NCBI GenBank assembly: GCA_016699535.1 | Contig: CP064980.1 | Coordinates: 186,001-250,000 of the forward strand | DNA: 64,000 nucleotides | Direction: 5' to 3' | From: Myxococcales bacterium | GTDB lineage: Bacteria > Myxococcota_A > Polyangia > Polyangiales > GCA-016699535 | In this document: in pieces, positions 43,220 through 52,242 of the stretch | Layout of the letters: every line of letters begins with the position of its first letter | How positions within the stretch are numbered: position 1 is the stretch's first letter | The notes under the pieces: model-generated | What the model was told of the DNA's origin: nothing | The model's input: only the letters and a program-made list of their open reading frames with translations | Database searches by the model: none | Translations under genes and position numbers: made by a program

Positions 43220-44025
43220 TGAAGCAGTCCCGGGGCTTGGATGGTGTAGCTCGCAAGAGCGATCATCGAAAAAACAAAGCCTACGATGGTTCCCCAAGCG
43301 GTGCGTCGTCCACGCCAGCCTGCAAGACCACGAAGCAGGAGCATCCCAAAAAAAACGAACCAAGCCAGAATGGCGAACACCTGACCTTTTCCGAAATCGA
43401 ACAACACGTGATTGATGCGGTAATTCCAGAGTGCGCCCGTGAAAATACCCAAGGTAAGCAAAGGAAAGCCTAAGGTCACCAGCCATGAATCCAAGCTTTC
43501 AAGGACTTGCAGATCTGGAAGCCACTTGAACATCACGCCTAAACGTTTGGTGCGCAGCAAATACTCTTGAATCAAATAGGCCACCGAAACGCTGAATGCC
43601 AGAACAAATGCCGCTACACCAATAACACTAATCGCGACATGGAAGGTTCGTAGTGCTGCGCTCAATGCAACGTGTCGCGATCCTTCTGTGCGCACCAGTT
43701 GCGCTACAACAAAGAGGGTCAACACAAGCGGTGTGACAATCAACCCTAGTCCTCGCAGGTCTTTTTTCTTTGCAGTGCCCGCAAGATAGGCCAGGCCAAT
43801 CACCCACGACCCAAACATCATCGCACCGCGAGCATCGAGCGCCATATAACCGAGATCTTTTAGATCGAGGAAAAAGGCTACCGTGTGCAAAGCAAGCGTT
43901 ATTGTAAGTAGGGTTCGCGCGTGCGCGGCAGCCGGCTCAAAACCGCGCAAGAATGCTGCCAAATAAAGAAGCATGATCGCGCAATAAAGCGAGAGAATAA
44001 CAATGGATAGAAAATAGATGCCCAT
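43216..44025 (-). CDS. CcsA/HemX-like cytochrome c assembly membrane protein
   Basis: 269 residues with eight hydrophobic segments. The pattern of the CcmF/CcsA/HemX family is seen in late GIFTGALWNY and the earlier hydrophobic stretches with His residues (HVAISVIGVAAFVLA). CcsA moves heme for cytochrome c maturation, while HemX sits beside hemA in many bacteria and influences GluTR levels; the position directly before hemA with an overlapping stop favours HemX, though the sequence alone does not decide. Confidence 0.78.
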   Translation of the reverse strand: MGIYFLSIVILSLYCAIMLLYLAAFLRGFEPAAAHARTLLTITLALHTVAFFLDLKDLGYMALDARGAMMFGSWVIGLAYLAGTAKKKDLRGLGLIVTPLVLTLFVVAQLVRTEGSRHVALSAALRTFHVAISVIGVAAFVLAFSVSVAYLIQEYLLRTKRLGVMFKWLPDLQVLESLDSWLVTLGFPLLTLGIFTGALWNYRINHVLFDFGKGQVFAILAWFVFFGMLLLRGLAGWRGRRTAWGTIVGFVFSMIALASYTIQAPGLLQ

Positions 44026-44045
44026 AAATAGCGTATGGCTTGTTA

Positions 44046-44456
44046 CTATCGGCTCAGGAAAAAACGCGCAAGCAGATCAAGTTCGGGAACGGAATTATCC
44101 GGTCTGCTATGCGTAGGAATCGAGCTTTTGTCTGCGCCTGAAATTGCCTCACCGACAAAGCCTTCGACAACTTCATAGGCATTATCGCCTAGCAGCACCG
44201 AGTCAGCGCAATGCTCCGCGCCTAGCATCGCAAGCTGCTCCATATCCTTGACCTTTCCCACAAGGTTAGCCTGATCTTGCTGACCACTAAGTTCACGCAG
44301 AAAACGAACGGCAGATTTTATGGCAAATTTCTGTTTACCCTTTGCCAAGGTCATGATCTCGCCCTGGATGTCAATCCGGCGATCGGAAAGCCAACTGTCT
44401 ACGGCGTCTTGGGGAAGAAATACACGGTTCGACGTCATCACTGACAAGGCTACCAT
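44046..44456 (-). CDS. Conserved protein of unknown function at the head of the hem operon
   Basis: 136 residues, no signal peptide, no Cys-rich or membrane segment. The pattern MTSNRVFLPQDAVDSWLSD... and AEHCADSVLLGDNAYEVVEGFVGE looks like a compact conserved domain known to me only as a hypothetical protein of delta-proteobacteria. Two ATG starts are possible (44456 and 44438). It ends 20 bases before the ccsA/hemX-like gene, so it is the first gene of the hem operon, and it is divergent from trxA. Confidence 0.6.
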   Translation of the reverse strand: MVALSVMTSNRVFLPQDAVDSWLSDRRIDIQGEIMTLAKGKQKFAIKSAVRFLRELSGQQDQANLVGKVKDMEQLAMLGAEHCADSVLLGDNAYEVVEGFVGEAISGADKSSIPTHSRPDNSVPELDLLARFFLSR

Positions 44457-44623
44457 GTTGCACCGCTATCGGGTAGAATGCCTCGCAGACCTTCTTATTT
44501 GGATTGACAAGGCGATAAAGCAGACCTACGTTTCCGATACTCGAAAGGGATAGCTGGAAAATCTGGGCCCTTTCATACACTGCGGGAGACCCAGATTGAT
44601 GCAGTCCCGAAAAAGGAGCAGCC

Positions 44624-44952
44624 ATGGCAGGTAAAAATATCGTCCTTACCAACGACCAGAACTTCGAAACGGATGTTCTCCAATCCGAAGTCCCCGTTCT
44701 TGTGGATTTTATGGCGACCTGGTGCGGACCTTGCCGAGTGATTGCCCCTTTCATTGAACAGCTTTCAGATGAATACGAGGGCAGAGCCATATTCGCTAAA
44801 GTTGATATCGATGAGAGTCCTGGAACAGCCCAGCGCTATGGCATCCGTGGCGTGCCCACCCTCTATGTATTCAAGGGTGGTGAATTGTAGGCCAACAAGT
44901 CGGCGCAGCCGCCAAGCCCGCCATCGCCGCTATGATCGAGCGCGCCTTATAG
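44624..44952 (+). CDS. trxA: Thioredoxin, frameshifted near the C terminus
   Basis: The active site ATWCGPCRVIAPF (WCGPC) and cis-Pro block RGVPTLYVFKGGEL are those of classical thioredoxin, and AAAAGGAG lies before the ATG. The frame stops at 44888-44890 after GGEL, but the next frame continues GQQVGAAAKPAIAAMIERAL with a stop at 44950-44952, the normal thioredoxin ending. One missing G near 44887 explains this. Full length would be 109 residues. It reduces disulfides in cytoplasmic proteins. The truncated form would lack the last strand and helix. Confidence 0.9.
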
Positions 44953-45028
44953 CCAAAGGTTAGAGACTGCCACGCACAATTAGTCCGAGCATTCGGCACG
45001 CGAGGAGCTGTTGTTTTCAGGCACTCCC

Positions 45029-46171
45029 TTAGACGTTTGACGCGATCGCAAACGCTAAGGCAACGATAAGCAAAGCGAACCCCCCGGCAAGCAGTAGGGT
45101 AATGGTCCAGGTGCGAGCCGATGCGGGTTTTGTTTTACGGCCTATGGCAATAAGCATTTCAGCATTGTTGGTTTCGCTATCGAAATTATCCCCGGCTACC
45201 CGTTGCACGGTCGGCGTTTCACTGTACATCATAGGGTTGTTTGAAGGCTTGAAGCTTACAACCTCGATTTCTTTAGTTTTGACGTGTTGTTGTTCTTGAG
45301 ACTCGGCATCAAAGGCAAGCGCATCAAGCAACCCGTTTCCAACTTTTTGTCTCGCTATCGGATCACGCTTCAAACACAGACTCAACGCTTCGCCTGTTTT
45401 ACCAAGGTTTTTTACTTGGAGATCGGGATCCGGAAGACGACCTGTAAGGGCTTCATACACCACGGTTGCAAGTCCGTAGCAATCTGAAGCGGAGTAGCTT
45501 TGACCTTGCTCACTTATCTCTGGAGCAAAAGCAAGACGCAATGCCACGTTTTCTGAAAGGAAACGCTTGAAACGTTCAGCCGGTAAAAAACTCGTTAAAT
45601 ACCAACCGGACAATGCAATGTGATTCCCATCCACCCAGACATTCTCCGCGCGGATATTGCCGTGAGGAACGGTGTGCTGCTTTTTGTGCAACAACGCAAC
45701 GATTGGCGCCAGAAGCAATAAAACTTCTTTTCGTGTGTAACGTTTTGCTTTTGATGCCCTGCGCCGAAGCGTTCGGCGCAAAGGAACACCATTGGGCAAG
45801 GGCTCAACTGTATAAACACGACTTCCTTCGATGCCTACATCGAGAATCGGCGCAGTGGTTTGAGCACTACTGCACTCTTTGATGCGATCAACAATATGCT
45901 GTCGTTCTTGCGCATTGGGGACCAACCGTGTTGAGAGGACATGCAACAAAGCCATCTCACCACGTTGAACGTCCGTCACTTTGTAAGCTCGAACGATGGC
46001 ATCCTCATGAACACGCTCTACAATTTCATAACGCGAAGCAAAGAGGTCCCCTTTTAAAAGTTGCTCCGTCGAAGCCGAGGGTTTTGCTGAAACTTTCGTT
46101 TCCTCCCTCTCCTCGATCGTGCTTGCCTCAGGATTGTCCTGACTGGTTGGCGTATGTTCGTAGTTCATCAT
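45029..46171 (-). CDS. Membrane-anchored protein-kinase-like protein, probably inactive
   Basis: About 380 residues from ATG 46171. The fold is that of a Ser/Thr kinase (RYEIVERVHEDAIVRAYKV, YGLATVVYEALTGRLPDP), but the key residues are changed: the VAIK Lys is missing (GEMALLHVL), HRDLKPEN is HGNIRAENVWV with Asp replaced by Asn, and DFG is replaced near ALSGWYL. So it is likely a pseudokinase. A single transmembrane helix closes the protein (ITLLLAGGFALLIVALAFA), with almost no residues beyond it. It lies after dut on the same strand with its own -10 box upstream. Confidence 0.72.
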   Translation of the reverse strand: MMNYEHTPTSQDNPEASTIEEREETKVSAKPSASTEQLLKGDLFASRYEIVERVHEDAIVRAYKVTDVQRGEMALLHVLSTRLVPNAQERQHIVDRIKECSSAQTTAPILDVGIEGSRVYTVEPLPNGVPLRRTLRRRASKAKRYTRKEVLLLLAPIVALLHKKQHTVPHGNIRAENVWVDGNHIALSGWYLTSFLPAERFKRFLSENVALRLAFAPEISEQGQSYSASDCYGLATVVYEALTGRLPDPDLQVKNLGKTGEALSLCLKRDPIARQKVGNGLLDALAFDAESQEQQHVKTKEIEVVSFKPSNNPMMYSETPTVQRVAGDNFDSETNNAEMLIAIGRKTKPASARTWTITLLLAGGFALLIVALAFAIASNV

Positions 46172-46328
46172 AAGTAGTGCTCGCGTTGCGCAAGCGCGCG
46201 CTCGACGGGGCGCCCAAACGATATGTTCCCTCAAAAAGCTGCTTTACCCAAAGCCTTCGGTTTTTATTTTACGGCGCATTGCTAGCAAAAAGCATGCTAG
46301 AAGTCCTACATTTTCTTACACTGTCGTT

Positions 46329-46334
46329 ATTATA
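46329..46334 (-). promoter_or_regulatory. TATAAT -10 box upstream of the pseudokinase gene
   Basis: On the minus strand a perfect TATAAT occupies 46334-46329, about 160 bases before the start. No good -35 box is 16-18 bases further upstream. The 230-base gap also holds a CTAGC/GCTAG hairpin near 46280-46300. Confidence 0.3.
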
Positions 46335-46401
46335 GCACTTTTCGAAAATAAACCGGGCTAGGAAGCCTGTTCGTGGCTACTATTGTTGCCAGTGTATGGG
46401 G

Positions 46402-46875
46402 TCAATGAGCCCCGGTGCTGCCAAAACCTCCGGAGCCACGCTCGGTACTACCGAGTTCATTGGCATCCTTCGCTTCGCTGACAGTAACCTTATTTACGGG
46501 TGCAACCACAAGCTGAGCAATGCGCTCTTTGGGTTTGATGGTGTAGTCCTCGGGTCCAAGATTAATTAGAATTACTTTTACTTCCCCTCGGTAGTCCTCA
46601 TCAATGGTGCCTGGCGAATTGAGTAAGGTGATTCCATGCTTCGCGGCTAGGCCCGAACGTGGGCGGACTTGGCCTTCAAAACCCGAAGGAAGCGCTATGA
46701 TTAATCCAGTCGGGACCATTAATGACACACCTTTACAAAGAAGTAGAGGTGTTTCAATCGCTGCTTGCAGATCGAGACCCGCAGCTGCATCGCTTGCATA
46801 AAAAGGAAGATCAACGAGCTCCGGATTTATTCGAAAAACCCGAAGCTCATTGCCCTTAGTCATGGGATCTTTCAT
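46402..46875 (-). CDS. dut: dUTP diphosphatase
   Basis: 157 residues of the trimeric dUTPase family with the five motifs in order: AAAGLDLQA, RPRSGLAAKHG, GTIDEDYRGE with the catalytic Asp, ERIAQLVVAP, and the C-terminal RGSGGFGSTG arm that closes over the substrate. It hydrolyses dUTP to dUMP and so keeps uracil out of DNA. ATG 46875 has GGAT upstream; ATG 46863 is the alternative. It follows pnp by 17 bases, an arrangement common in many bacteria. Confidence 0.94.
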   Translation of the reverse strand: MKDPMTKGNELRVFRINPELVDLPFYASDAAAGLDLQAAIETPLLLCKGVSLMVPTGLIIALPSGFEGQVRPRSGLAAKHGITLLNSPGTIDEDYRGEVKVILINLGPEDYTIKPKERIAQLVVAPVNKVTVSEAKDANELGSTERGSGGFGSTGAH

Positions 46876-46892
46876 GACGGATCCAAAAGCGC

Positions 46893-48176
46893 TTAACGGC
46901 GCCTCTCGCCTGAGCGATCGCGACGAGGACCACGATTGCCACCGGGGCGAGCCCCCGAGCGCTCAGATCGTTCTGGCCTAGGCCGCTCAACATAGCCCTC
47001 TGGTTTTGGCAAAAGCTCTTTTCTTGAAAGACGAATCTTACCATCACGATCCACATTGGTGATTTTGACCTCGGCTTCGTCACCTAGCTTGAAATAGTCC
47101 TCGACTTTTTCAACGTGCTGCCAGTCCATATCGGAAATATGACAGAGGCCATCGTGGTTCGGGGTGATTTCAAAAAAAGCTCCGTAGGGTTCAATGCGGC
47201 GTACGATACCTTTGTAAGTCTCACCCACTTCAGGTTCCCACGTCAGGCCACGAATCATTTCCAGTGCCTTCTCTGCTGCGTCGCCCTCAGAAGACGCAAC
47301 ATTCACAGTGCCATCATCTTCAACATTGATGGCTACTCCCGTCTGCTCGATGATGCCCTTGATGGTCTTTCCGCCTGGACCGATAAGCAATCGCACCTGG
47401 TCGGGCTTAATCTTGACCATGGTAATGCGAGGTGCATAAGGAGACAGCTCCTCGCGAGGCGTCTGCAGACTCTCGGCCATTTTTTCAAGCACATGCAAGC
47501 GTGCGTTCTTGGCTTGTGACAGAGCCGATTCAAGGATGCCACGCGTCAAACCGCCAATTTTGATGTCCATTTGAATAGCCGTGATGCCATCGGAGGTGCC
47601 ACAGACTTTAAAGTCCATGTCGCCAAGATGATCTTCGTCACCAAGGATATCCGTTAGGATAGCATAATCATCGCCTTCTTTGATGAGACCCATGGCCACA
47701 CCGGCAACGGACTTCTTCAAAGGCACTCCGGCATCCATCAGCGCCAAGGTCCCGCCACACACCGAAGCCATCGACGAAGAGCCGTTGGATTCTGTGACCT
47801 CTGAAACAATGCGAATCGTATAAGGAAACTCATCTTTTGATGGGATCATGTTCATGAGCGCGCGTTCAGCAAGATTGCCATGGCCCACTTCACGTCGACC
47901 CGGTCCACGCATTGGCTTAACTTCGCCCACCGAATAGGCTGGAAAGTTGTAATGCAACATAAAGCGTTTCCAAACGTCACCATTGAGGGTGTCAAGACGC
48001 TGTTCATCTTGGTTGGTGCCCAGCGTTGCTGTCACAATGGCTTGTGTCTCGCCTCGCGTAAAAAGCGCCGAGCCGTGCACACGCGGCAGTAAGCCAACTT
48101 CGGTAGTAATCGGGCGTACAGTCACCATATCACGACCATCGACACGCTTTTTCTCTTTGAGTACCTGAGCACGCAT
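46893..48176 (-). CDS. pnp: Polynucleotide phosphorylase, C-terminal part (frameshifted gene)
   Basis: Contains the second RNase PH domain (RVHGSALFTRGETQA, PMRGPGRREVGHG, SVCGGTLALMDAGVP), the KH domain (KIKPDQVRLLIGPGGKTIKGI, split over two stretches) and the S1 RNA-binding domain (YKGIVRRIEPYGAFFE), ending in an Arg/Gly-rich tail. The enzyme degrades RNA from the 3' end with phosphate. A single missing base at about 48229 separates it from its N-terminal part; the true frame enters near FPEQESDIKEAYEEL. Confidence 0.9.
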   Translation of the reverse strand: MRAQVLKEKKRVDGRDMVTVRPITTEVGLLPRVHGSALFTRGETQAIVTATLGTNQDEQRLDTLNGDVWKRFMLHYNFPAYSVGEVKPMRGPGRREVGHGNLAERALMNMIPSKDEFPYTIRIVSEVTESNGSSSMASVCGGTLALMDAGVPLKKSVAGVAMGLIKEGDDYAILTDILGDEDHLGDMDFKVCGTSDGITAIQMDIKIGGLTRGILESALSQAKNARLHVLEKMAESLQTPREELSPYAPRITMVKIKPDQVRLLIGPGGKTIKGIIEQTGVAINVEDDGTVNVASSEGDAAEKALEMIRGLTWEPEVGETYKGIVRRIEPYGAFFEITPNHDGLCHISDMDWQHVEKVEDYFKLGDEAEVKITNVDRDGKIRLSRKELLPKPEGYVERPRPERSERSGARPGGNRGPRRDRSGERRR

Positions 48177-49078
48177 CGTGTTGAACCGAAGCTCTTCGTA
48201 GGCCTCTTTGATGTCGGATTCTTGCTCCGGAAGGCTTCTGCCAATGCCGCAACGGTTTCCTTTTTGATTTCCTTGAAGCGATCGTAACGATCATGTTTTT
48301 CAACGAGGTTGCAAGCTTCTTTTACCTTTGCCGTTGCAAACTCGGCGACCTTGGCATCGATGCCCTCGGGCTTAGCGGCTGGCTCGAATGCCCATTTTTC
48401 CTTGCCAGCAGCCGTGCGCATTTTTTCAACAAGCTCAATGAAAGGTTGAACCGATTTTTGCGCGAAGAACAATGCCTCGAGCAAATCTTCCTCGGAAACT
48501 TCTTTGCACTCGCCTTCGACCATCACAATGGCGTCTTTGGACGTTGCAACAACAAGCTCGAGATCGCCTTGCTCGATTTGCTCAAAGGTAGGGTTGGCTA
48601 CGAACTCACCGTTGACACGTCCCACGCGCAATCCGCCGATAGGCCCATCCCAAGGAATGTTGCTCAAATGAATCGCAGCGGGTGCGCCCAAAAGCGCGAG
48701 CATATCGGGTGGGACTTCTTTATCGGCCGAAAGCACTGTGGCAATCACTTGGATCTCGTTCCGATAGCCTTCCGGAAATAGAGGACGGCAAGGACGATCA
48801 ATAAGACGCGCCGTTAGAATCTCGTTATCTCGTAATTTGCCTTCACGCTTAAAAAAACCACCTGGGATTTTTCCCGAAGCATAGGTTTTCTCAATGTAGT
48901 CAACACTGAGCGGCAAGAAGTCCACGCCAGGACGGGCCTCTTTGGTCCCGCAAACAGTGACAAGCACCACGGTGCCGCCGCAACTTACCATCACTGAGCC
49001 CTGCGCCTGTTTTGCGATACGCCCGGTCTCAAGTGTTACGGTATGGTTTCCAATTTTTACACTTTCTTTGATGATCAC
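48122..49078 (-). CDS. pnp: Polynucleotide phosphorylase, N-terminal part (frameshifted gene)
   Basis: Contains the first RNase PH domain (IAKQAQGSVMVSCGGTVVL, PGGFFKREGKLRDNE, DRPCRPLFPEGYRN) and most of the helical linker domain. After about 48229 the frame gives nonsense (RSKNPTSKRPTK) and the correct frame is one base off; GG at 48229-48230 should be GGG. Joined to the next part, the protein would be about 725 residues, normal for PNPase. The gene follows rpsO, as in most bacteria. The leader carries a hairpin at 49093-49108. Confidence 0.9.
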   Translation of the reverse strand: MIIKESVKIGNHTVTLETGRIAKQAQGSVMVSCGGTVVLVTVCGTKEARPGVDFLPLSVDYIEKTYASGKIPGGFFKREGKLRDNEILTARLIDRPCRPLFPEGYRNEIQVIATVLSADKEVPPDMLALLGAPAAIHLSNIPWDGPIGGLRVGRVNGEFVANPTFEQIEQGDLELVVATSKDAIVMVEGECKEVSEEDLLEALFFAQKSVQPFIELVEKMRTAAGKEKWAFEPAAKPEGIDAKVAEFATAKVKEACNLVEKHDRYDRFKEIKKETVAALAEAFRSKNPTSKRPTKSFGSTRCVLRYSKRKSVSMVVIW

Positions 49079-49092
49079 GCTTCTATACTCCT

Positions 49093-49108
49093 GGTCTCAA
49101 TAGAGACC
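49093..49108 (-). promoter_or_regulatory. Short hairpin in the pnp leader
   Basis: GGTCTC-AATA-GAGACC lies just before the pnp start, in the rpsO-pnp gap. A hairpin here is reminiscent of the RNase III-processed pnp leader in E. coli, which mediates autoregulation; the present one is much shorter, so the comparison is weak. Confidence 0.35.
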
Positions 49109-49291
49109 CTGTCATGACATCAGCAAAGAAAAGGGCTCGGTCCTCGATTCCAAAATTCGGTGGGAGTAATTGTCCAGCACAAAACTTTCGAAGCGAAGAT
49201 CGAACGGCCTGCTTTCCTTGCGTCCGCCGGGTTGAATGGCCGATAAACATCGACCGTCTGGTCTCCGTGGAAATACGAAGACCGCATCATA

Positions 49292-49561
49292 CTACTTTCG
49301 AATGCCTAGCTCTTTGATGATTTTGCGATACCGCTCAATGTCGCTGCGTCGCAAGTAATCAAGCAAGCTGCGGCGACGTGAAACCATCATCAATAGGCCA
49401 CGCCTTGAGTGATGGTCCTTTTTGTGCGTTTTGAAATGATCGGTAAGGTAAGTAATCCGCTCGCTTAAAAGCGCGATTTGAACTTCAGGCGACCCGGTGT
49501 CTTTTTCGTGTTGCTTGAACTTGTTAACGATTGCCTGTTTGTCTTCCACGTGGAGAACCAT
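49292..49561 (-). CDS. rpsO: 30S ribosomal protein S15
   Basis: 89 residues, the normal size. It has the conserved KFKQHEKDTGSPEVQIALLSERI, here quoted in part, LTDHFKTHKKDHHSRRGLL and VSRRRSLLDYLRRSD blocks that bind the 16S rRNA three-way junction. GAGGAA stands before the ATG. It is the first gene of the rpsO-pnp-dut unit. Confidence 0.97.
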   Translation of the reverse strand: MVLHVEDKQAIVNKFKQHEKDTGSPEVQIALLSERITYLTDHFKTHKKDHHSRRGLLMMVSRRRSLLDYLRRSDIERYRKIIKELGIRK

Positions 49562-49814
49562 GAAATTCCTCGAGTTTTTGCTATGGATTTTAAATCTGCG
49601 GGAGTATGCAGTGCCTTGAAAGCGCCGTCAAGGCAAAGCTGCTTATCCGCTGTCAACGGAGAGGCCCTTGTAGCAGTTAAAGCCGCGCTCGACTATCAAA
49701 TACAGGCGAAAATACTAATGATTTTGCTATTGAAAGCAACGGAGCGACTAGCAAAGTACCCGAAAATGCTCACTTTTCTGCCCCTATACCCAAGAATAAA
49801 ATACTATACAACCT

Positions 49815-50738
49815 ATGGGCTCTTCTGCTCGGCCACCAGAAAATCCAGCTCGACTCGAAGCGATGCATCGCCTGCTCAAAGAAGCTCAGCGTGGCGGGCA
49901 AGCCAAAGTTGATGCACTTGTCGCCCTGATTGCACGAGAGGTCTATGCGGTTCGCTCTCAGCAAAGCCCCTCAGGCTTAATGCACTACCAGGATTCCGTA
50001 GGCCATCTTGCGTTACCTATTTTTACCGATGGCACTACGCTGGCTGAAGCAGCCGAACGACACCAATGGCAGGTCAATGGCTCACCGGATTCGCTAGGCA
50101 TCAAACTCGAAGTGCTTGAAGCATTTCGCTATGCCCTAGGACAGAATTTTGCGGGCATTCTCGTTGATATGGAAGCCCCGCACAGCGTTAGCATTTCACG
50201 ACAAGAAATGCTCCCGTTCCTCGATGAAGGTGCACGTCGCGAAATAAAGAGCCCCTATGCGGTCCGCGGACGGTTGTCCTCTACTCTGATTCAAGCGGTG
50301 CAAGCTACTCCGTCGCAAGCTCCAGACAGTATTGTGCCCCCGCCTCCACCTCCTCAGGCTCTAGCAAAGCGGTCCAAGAAGAAAAGCGAAGTAGATCTGC
50401 AAACGGCTTTGAACTTAACGGATCTTTCCGATCTTGATCACGAACTCATGGAAGCTATTGCAGCAGGTTTACGTGATTTTCCTGAAGTCGAGTGGGCTGC
50501 ATCTGCGGCTGGATGCTTCAACTCGAGTTGCTGCACGGTTTGTCTGCGTGTGGATCCAGGCTATCGAACGCGACTTGAGGAACTTTATGCTCGCATTCAC
50601 AGCATTAGTGCTGAGCAAAGCAAAACCGTTGACCTTCGCTTACTGGATGATCCCGAGCTCACTCGCCTGACTCGAGAAAAAGGCCATATCTTCTATCCCT
50701 GGGCGCGCGACATTCAGAAAACGCCAACAAACGCTTAG
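49815..50738 (+). CDS. SseB-domain protein
   Basis: 307 residues. Residues ~30-125 resemble the SseB N-terminal domain (ALIAREVYAVRS, LALPIFTDGTTLAEAAE, RYALGQNFAGILVD), found in proteins of unknown function first noted in serine sensitivity. A Pro-rich linker (PPPPPPQALAKRSKKK) then leads to a second domain with a Cys cluster (AAGCFNSSCCTVCLRVD) that I do not recognise. No signal peptide. The stop codon TAG at 50736-50738 lies within the left end of a 144-bp inverted-repeat element, so its tail may have been changed by insertion. Confidence 0.65.
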   Translation: MGSSARPPENPARLEAMHRLLKEAQRGGQAKVDALVALIAREVYAVRSQQSPSGLMHYQDSVGHLALPIFTDGTTLAEAAERHQWQVNGSPDSLGIKLEVLEAFRYALGQNFAGILVDMEAPHSVSISRQEMLPFLDEGARREIKSPYAVRGRLSSTLIQAVQATPSQAPDSIVPPPPPPQALAKRSKKKSEVDLQTALNLTDLSDLDHELMEAIAAGLRDFPEVEWAASAAGCFNSSCCTVCLRVDPGYRTRLEELYARIHSISAEQSKTVDLRLLDDPELTRLTREKGHIFYPWARDIQKTPTNA

Positions 50739-50878
50739 AGCACTTTCCAATACAATTGCTCGCGATATCGCGCAGGACAGAGCGACTGAGGTAAAGCACG
50801 AGGACGAGTCGTAGTGGTGCTACGGCAAGGAGGAGCAACGCAGCCCCTCTCGCTCAACTCAAGACAAAAGTGCTCTAA
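50735..50878. repeat. 144-bp element with 12-bp terminal inverted repeats (MITE-like)
   Basis: TTAGAGCACTTT at 50735-50746 is exactly inverted at 50867-50878. The interior has no open frame of note. The terminal TTAG gives the stop codon of the SseB gene on one side and, inverted, the stop of the glycosyltransferase gene on the other. This is the size and shape of a miniature inverted-repeat element. Confidence 0.6.
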
Positions 50879-52242
50879 AACTCTGGGCCAGCACACAGCA
50901 CGCGAGGAATGATACTAGACTGAATGATTTCAGACCATGCATACTGTTGAGCAGTTTGTCTTCCAGCCATGCGCATGGATGTCATTTGCTCAAAACTATG
51001 GCGAAGCTGACTGTATAAGCCCATGAATTCCGAAGGCTGCCCTGTCTGAAGCACAAGTGCGTTGTGACCACCGATGGCATACTCCTCACCGGTACAGCCC
51101 GTGCAGGCAATGCCGCCTACAGCCATCGCCTCAAGTCCGACAAGACCAAAAGGTTCATGGCGACTGTTGGCCAGCACTGCATCCGAAGCTTGGAAAAGTA
51201 CCCTTCTGGAACTCGAGTCGATAAAGGACTGGTAGTTGATGACATCGTATCCATTGTTTTGATCCAGTGCTTCAATAAAACCAGACAACCCTCCAGCTGC
51301 AGCGGCTTTGCGATCAAGAACGTGCAAACCACTATCAGCCATAGCTCGAAGGACCTCATCCCCATGTGCTTCACTTCCGCCTCGCGCAATCAAAAGAGGT
51401 CGGTAGCCCTGGCTTTTTAGCTCACGTACAAGTTCAACGGATCCAAGCCAACGCTTGTCCGGATCCCAGCGCGCCATTTTGGTCAGCAATAAACGATTGG
51501 AAAAACGTTGCCTCAAGGTTCTCACTGCTGCGCTGTCAGCAGGCTGATAGGCATCCGGGGCGAGGCCATTTGGAATACTGACGGACTCAATCCCTTGAGC
51601 CGCCATGAGTTGCTTCATGTATCGGCTGACAGTGGTGATGATGGCTGCCCGCTCAAGACGCTTCCAGTCAATGTGCTCAAAGCCAAACACGTTGTTCGCG
51701 TTCCAAAAGATGCGTACATGTTGGCGAATACCTGCTTTACGCAAGAGCCAGTCCAAGTGAAGGACTGCATTGACCGTTTGCCACTCTTCGGCAATGACTA
51801 CGGCCTTTCCGCCTTTTTGGATATGAGGAAGAAGTTGTGCTTGAACCAGGTGCGGTGGCAGCGAGCTTGCATAATCATTTTCTTTGCCAGCATCGCCATC
51901 GTACACACCTTTAGGGTGGTAAGCGCTAATCCATTGACACCAACGATGAAGATGCAAGGCGCCGTCTGCTTCATAGCCAGGAAGGGCGGGATCCCCTACA
52001 AACCACACGTGGGTCGGGTAGCCAGCTCTCGCCAGGGCTTCAGAAAGACCAATCACCCTGGTACCCAGTCCGCCAGCGCGCGAATACGAATCGTGCGCTT
52101 CGAACGATAAAAGGTGAAACTGCGTGCGTTCCGGATTACTGGAAAGCTCGAGTTCCCGTGGCCTTAGTGTCACACTGGATTGACTGCCGGCGATCTCGTT
52201 CCAGGGTCTCTCAGTGGTGTTGCAGGTGAAGTCGTCCGTCAT
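50875..52242 (-). CDS. GT4-type glycosyltransferase, glycogen-synthase-like
   Basis: 455 residues, two Rossmann-type halves. N-terminal SRAGGLGTRVIGLSEALARAG resembles the KxGGL motif of starch/glycogen synthases; C-terminal MARWDPDKRWLGSVELVREL and NSRHEPFGLVGLEAMAVGG (with the catalytic Glu of the E-x7-E motif) are typical of GT4/GT5. Its place at the end of a glycogen cluster (malQ, glgB, glgX on the same strand, glgP divergent) argues for alpha-glucan synthesis or a related sugar transfer. The donor (ADP- or GDP/UDP-sugar) cannot be told. The stop codon lies in the right end of the inverted-repeat element. Confidence 0.78.
   Translation of the reverse strand: MTDDFTCNTTERPWNEIAGSQSSVTLRPRELELSSNPERTQFHLLSFEAHDSYSRAGGLGTRVIGLSEALARAGYPTHVWFVGDPALPGYEADGALHLHRWCQWISAYHPKGVYDGDAGKENDYASSLPPHLVQAQLLPHIQKGGKAVVIAEEWQTVNAVLHLDWLLRKAGIRQHVRIFWNANNVFGFEHIDWKRLERAAIITTVSRYMKQLMAAQGIESVSIPNGLAPDAYQPADSAAVRTLRQRFSNRLLLTKMARWDPDKRWLGSVELVRELKSQGYRPLLIARGGSEAHGDEVLRAMADSGLHVLDRKAAAAGGLSGFIEALDQNNGYDVINYQSFIDSSSRRVLFQASDAVLANSRHEPFGLVGLEAMAVGGIACTGCTGEEYAIGGHNALVLQTGQPSEFMGLYSQLRHSFEQMTSMRMAGRQTAQQYAWSEIIQSSIIPRVLCAGPEF

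Noticed and set aside
43220..43486. N-terminal extension of hemA
   Set aside because: It lies wholly inside the ccsA/hemX-like gene in another frame; the conserved GluTR start is at 43219.
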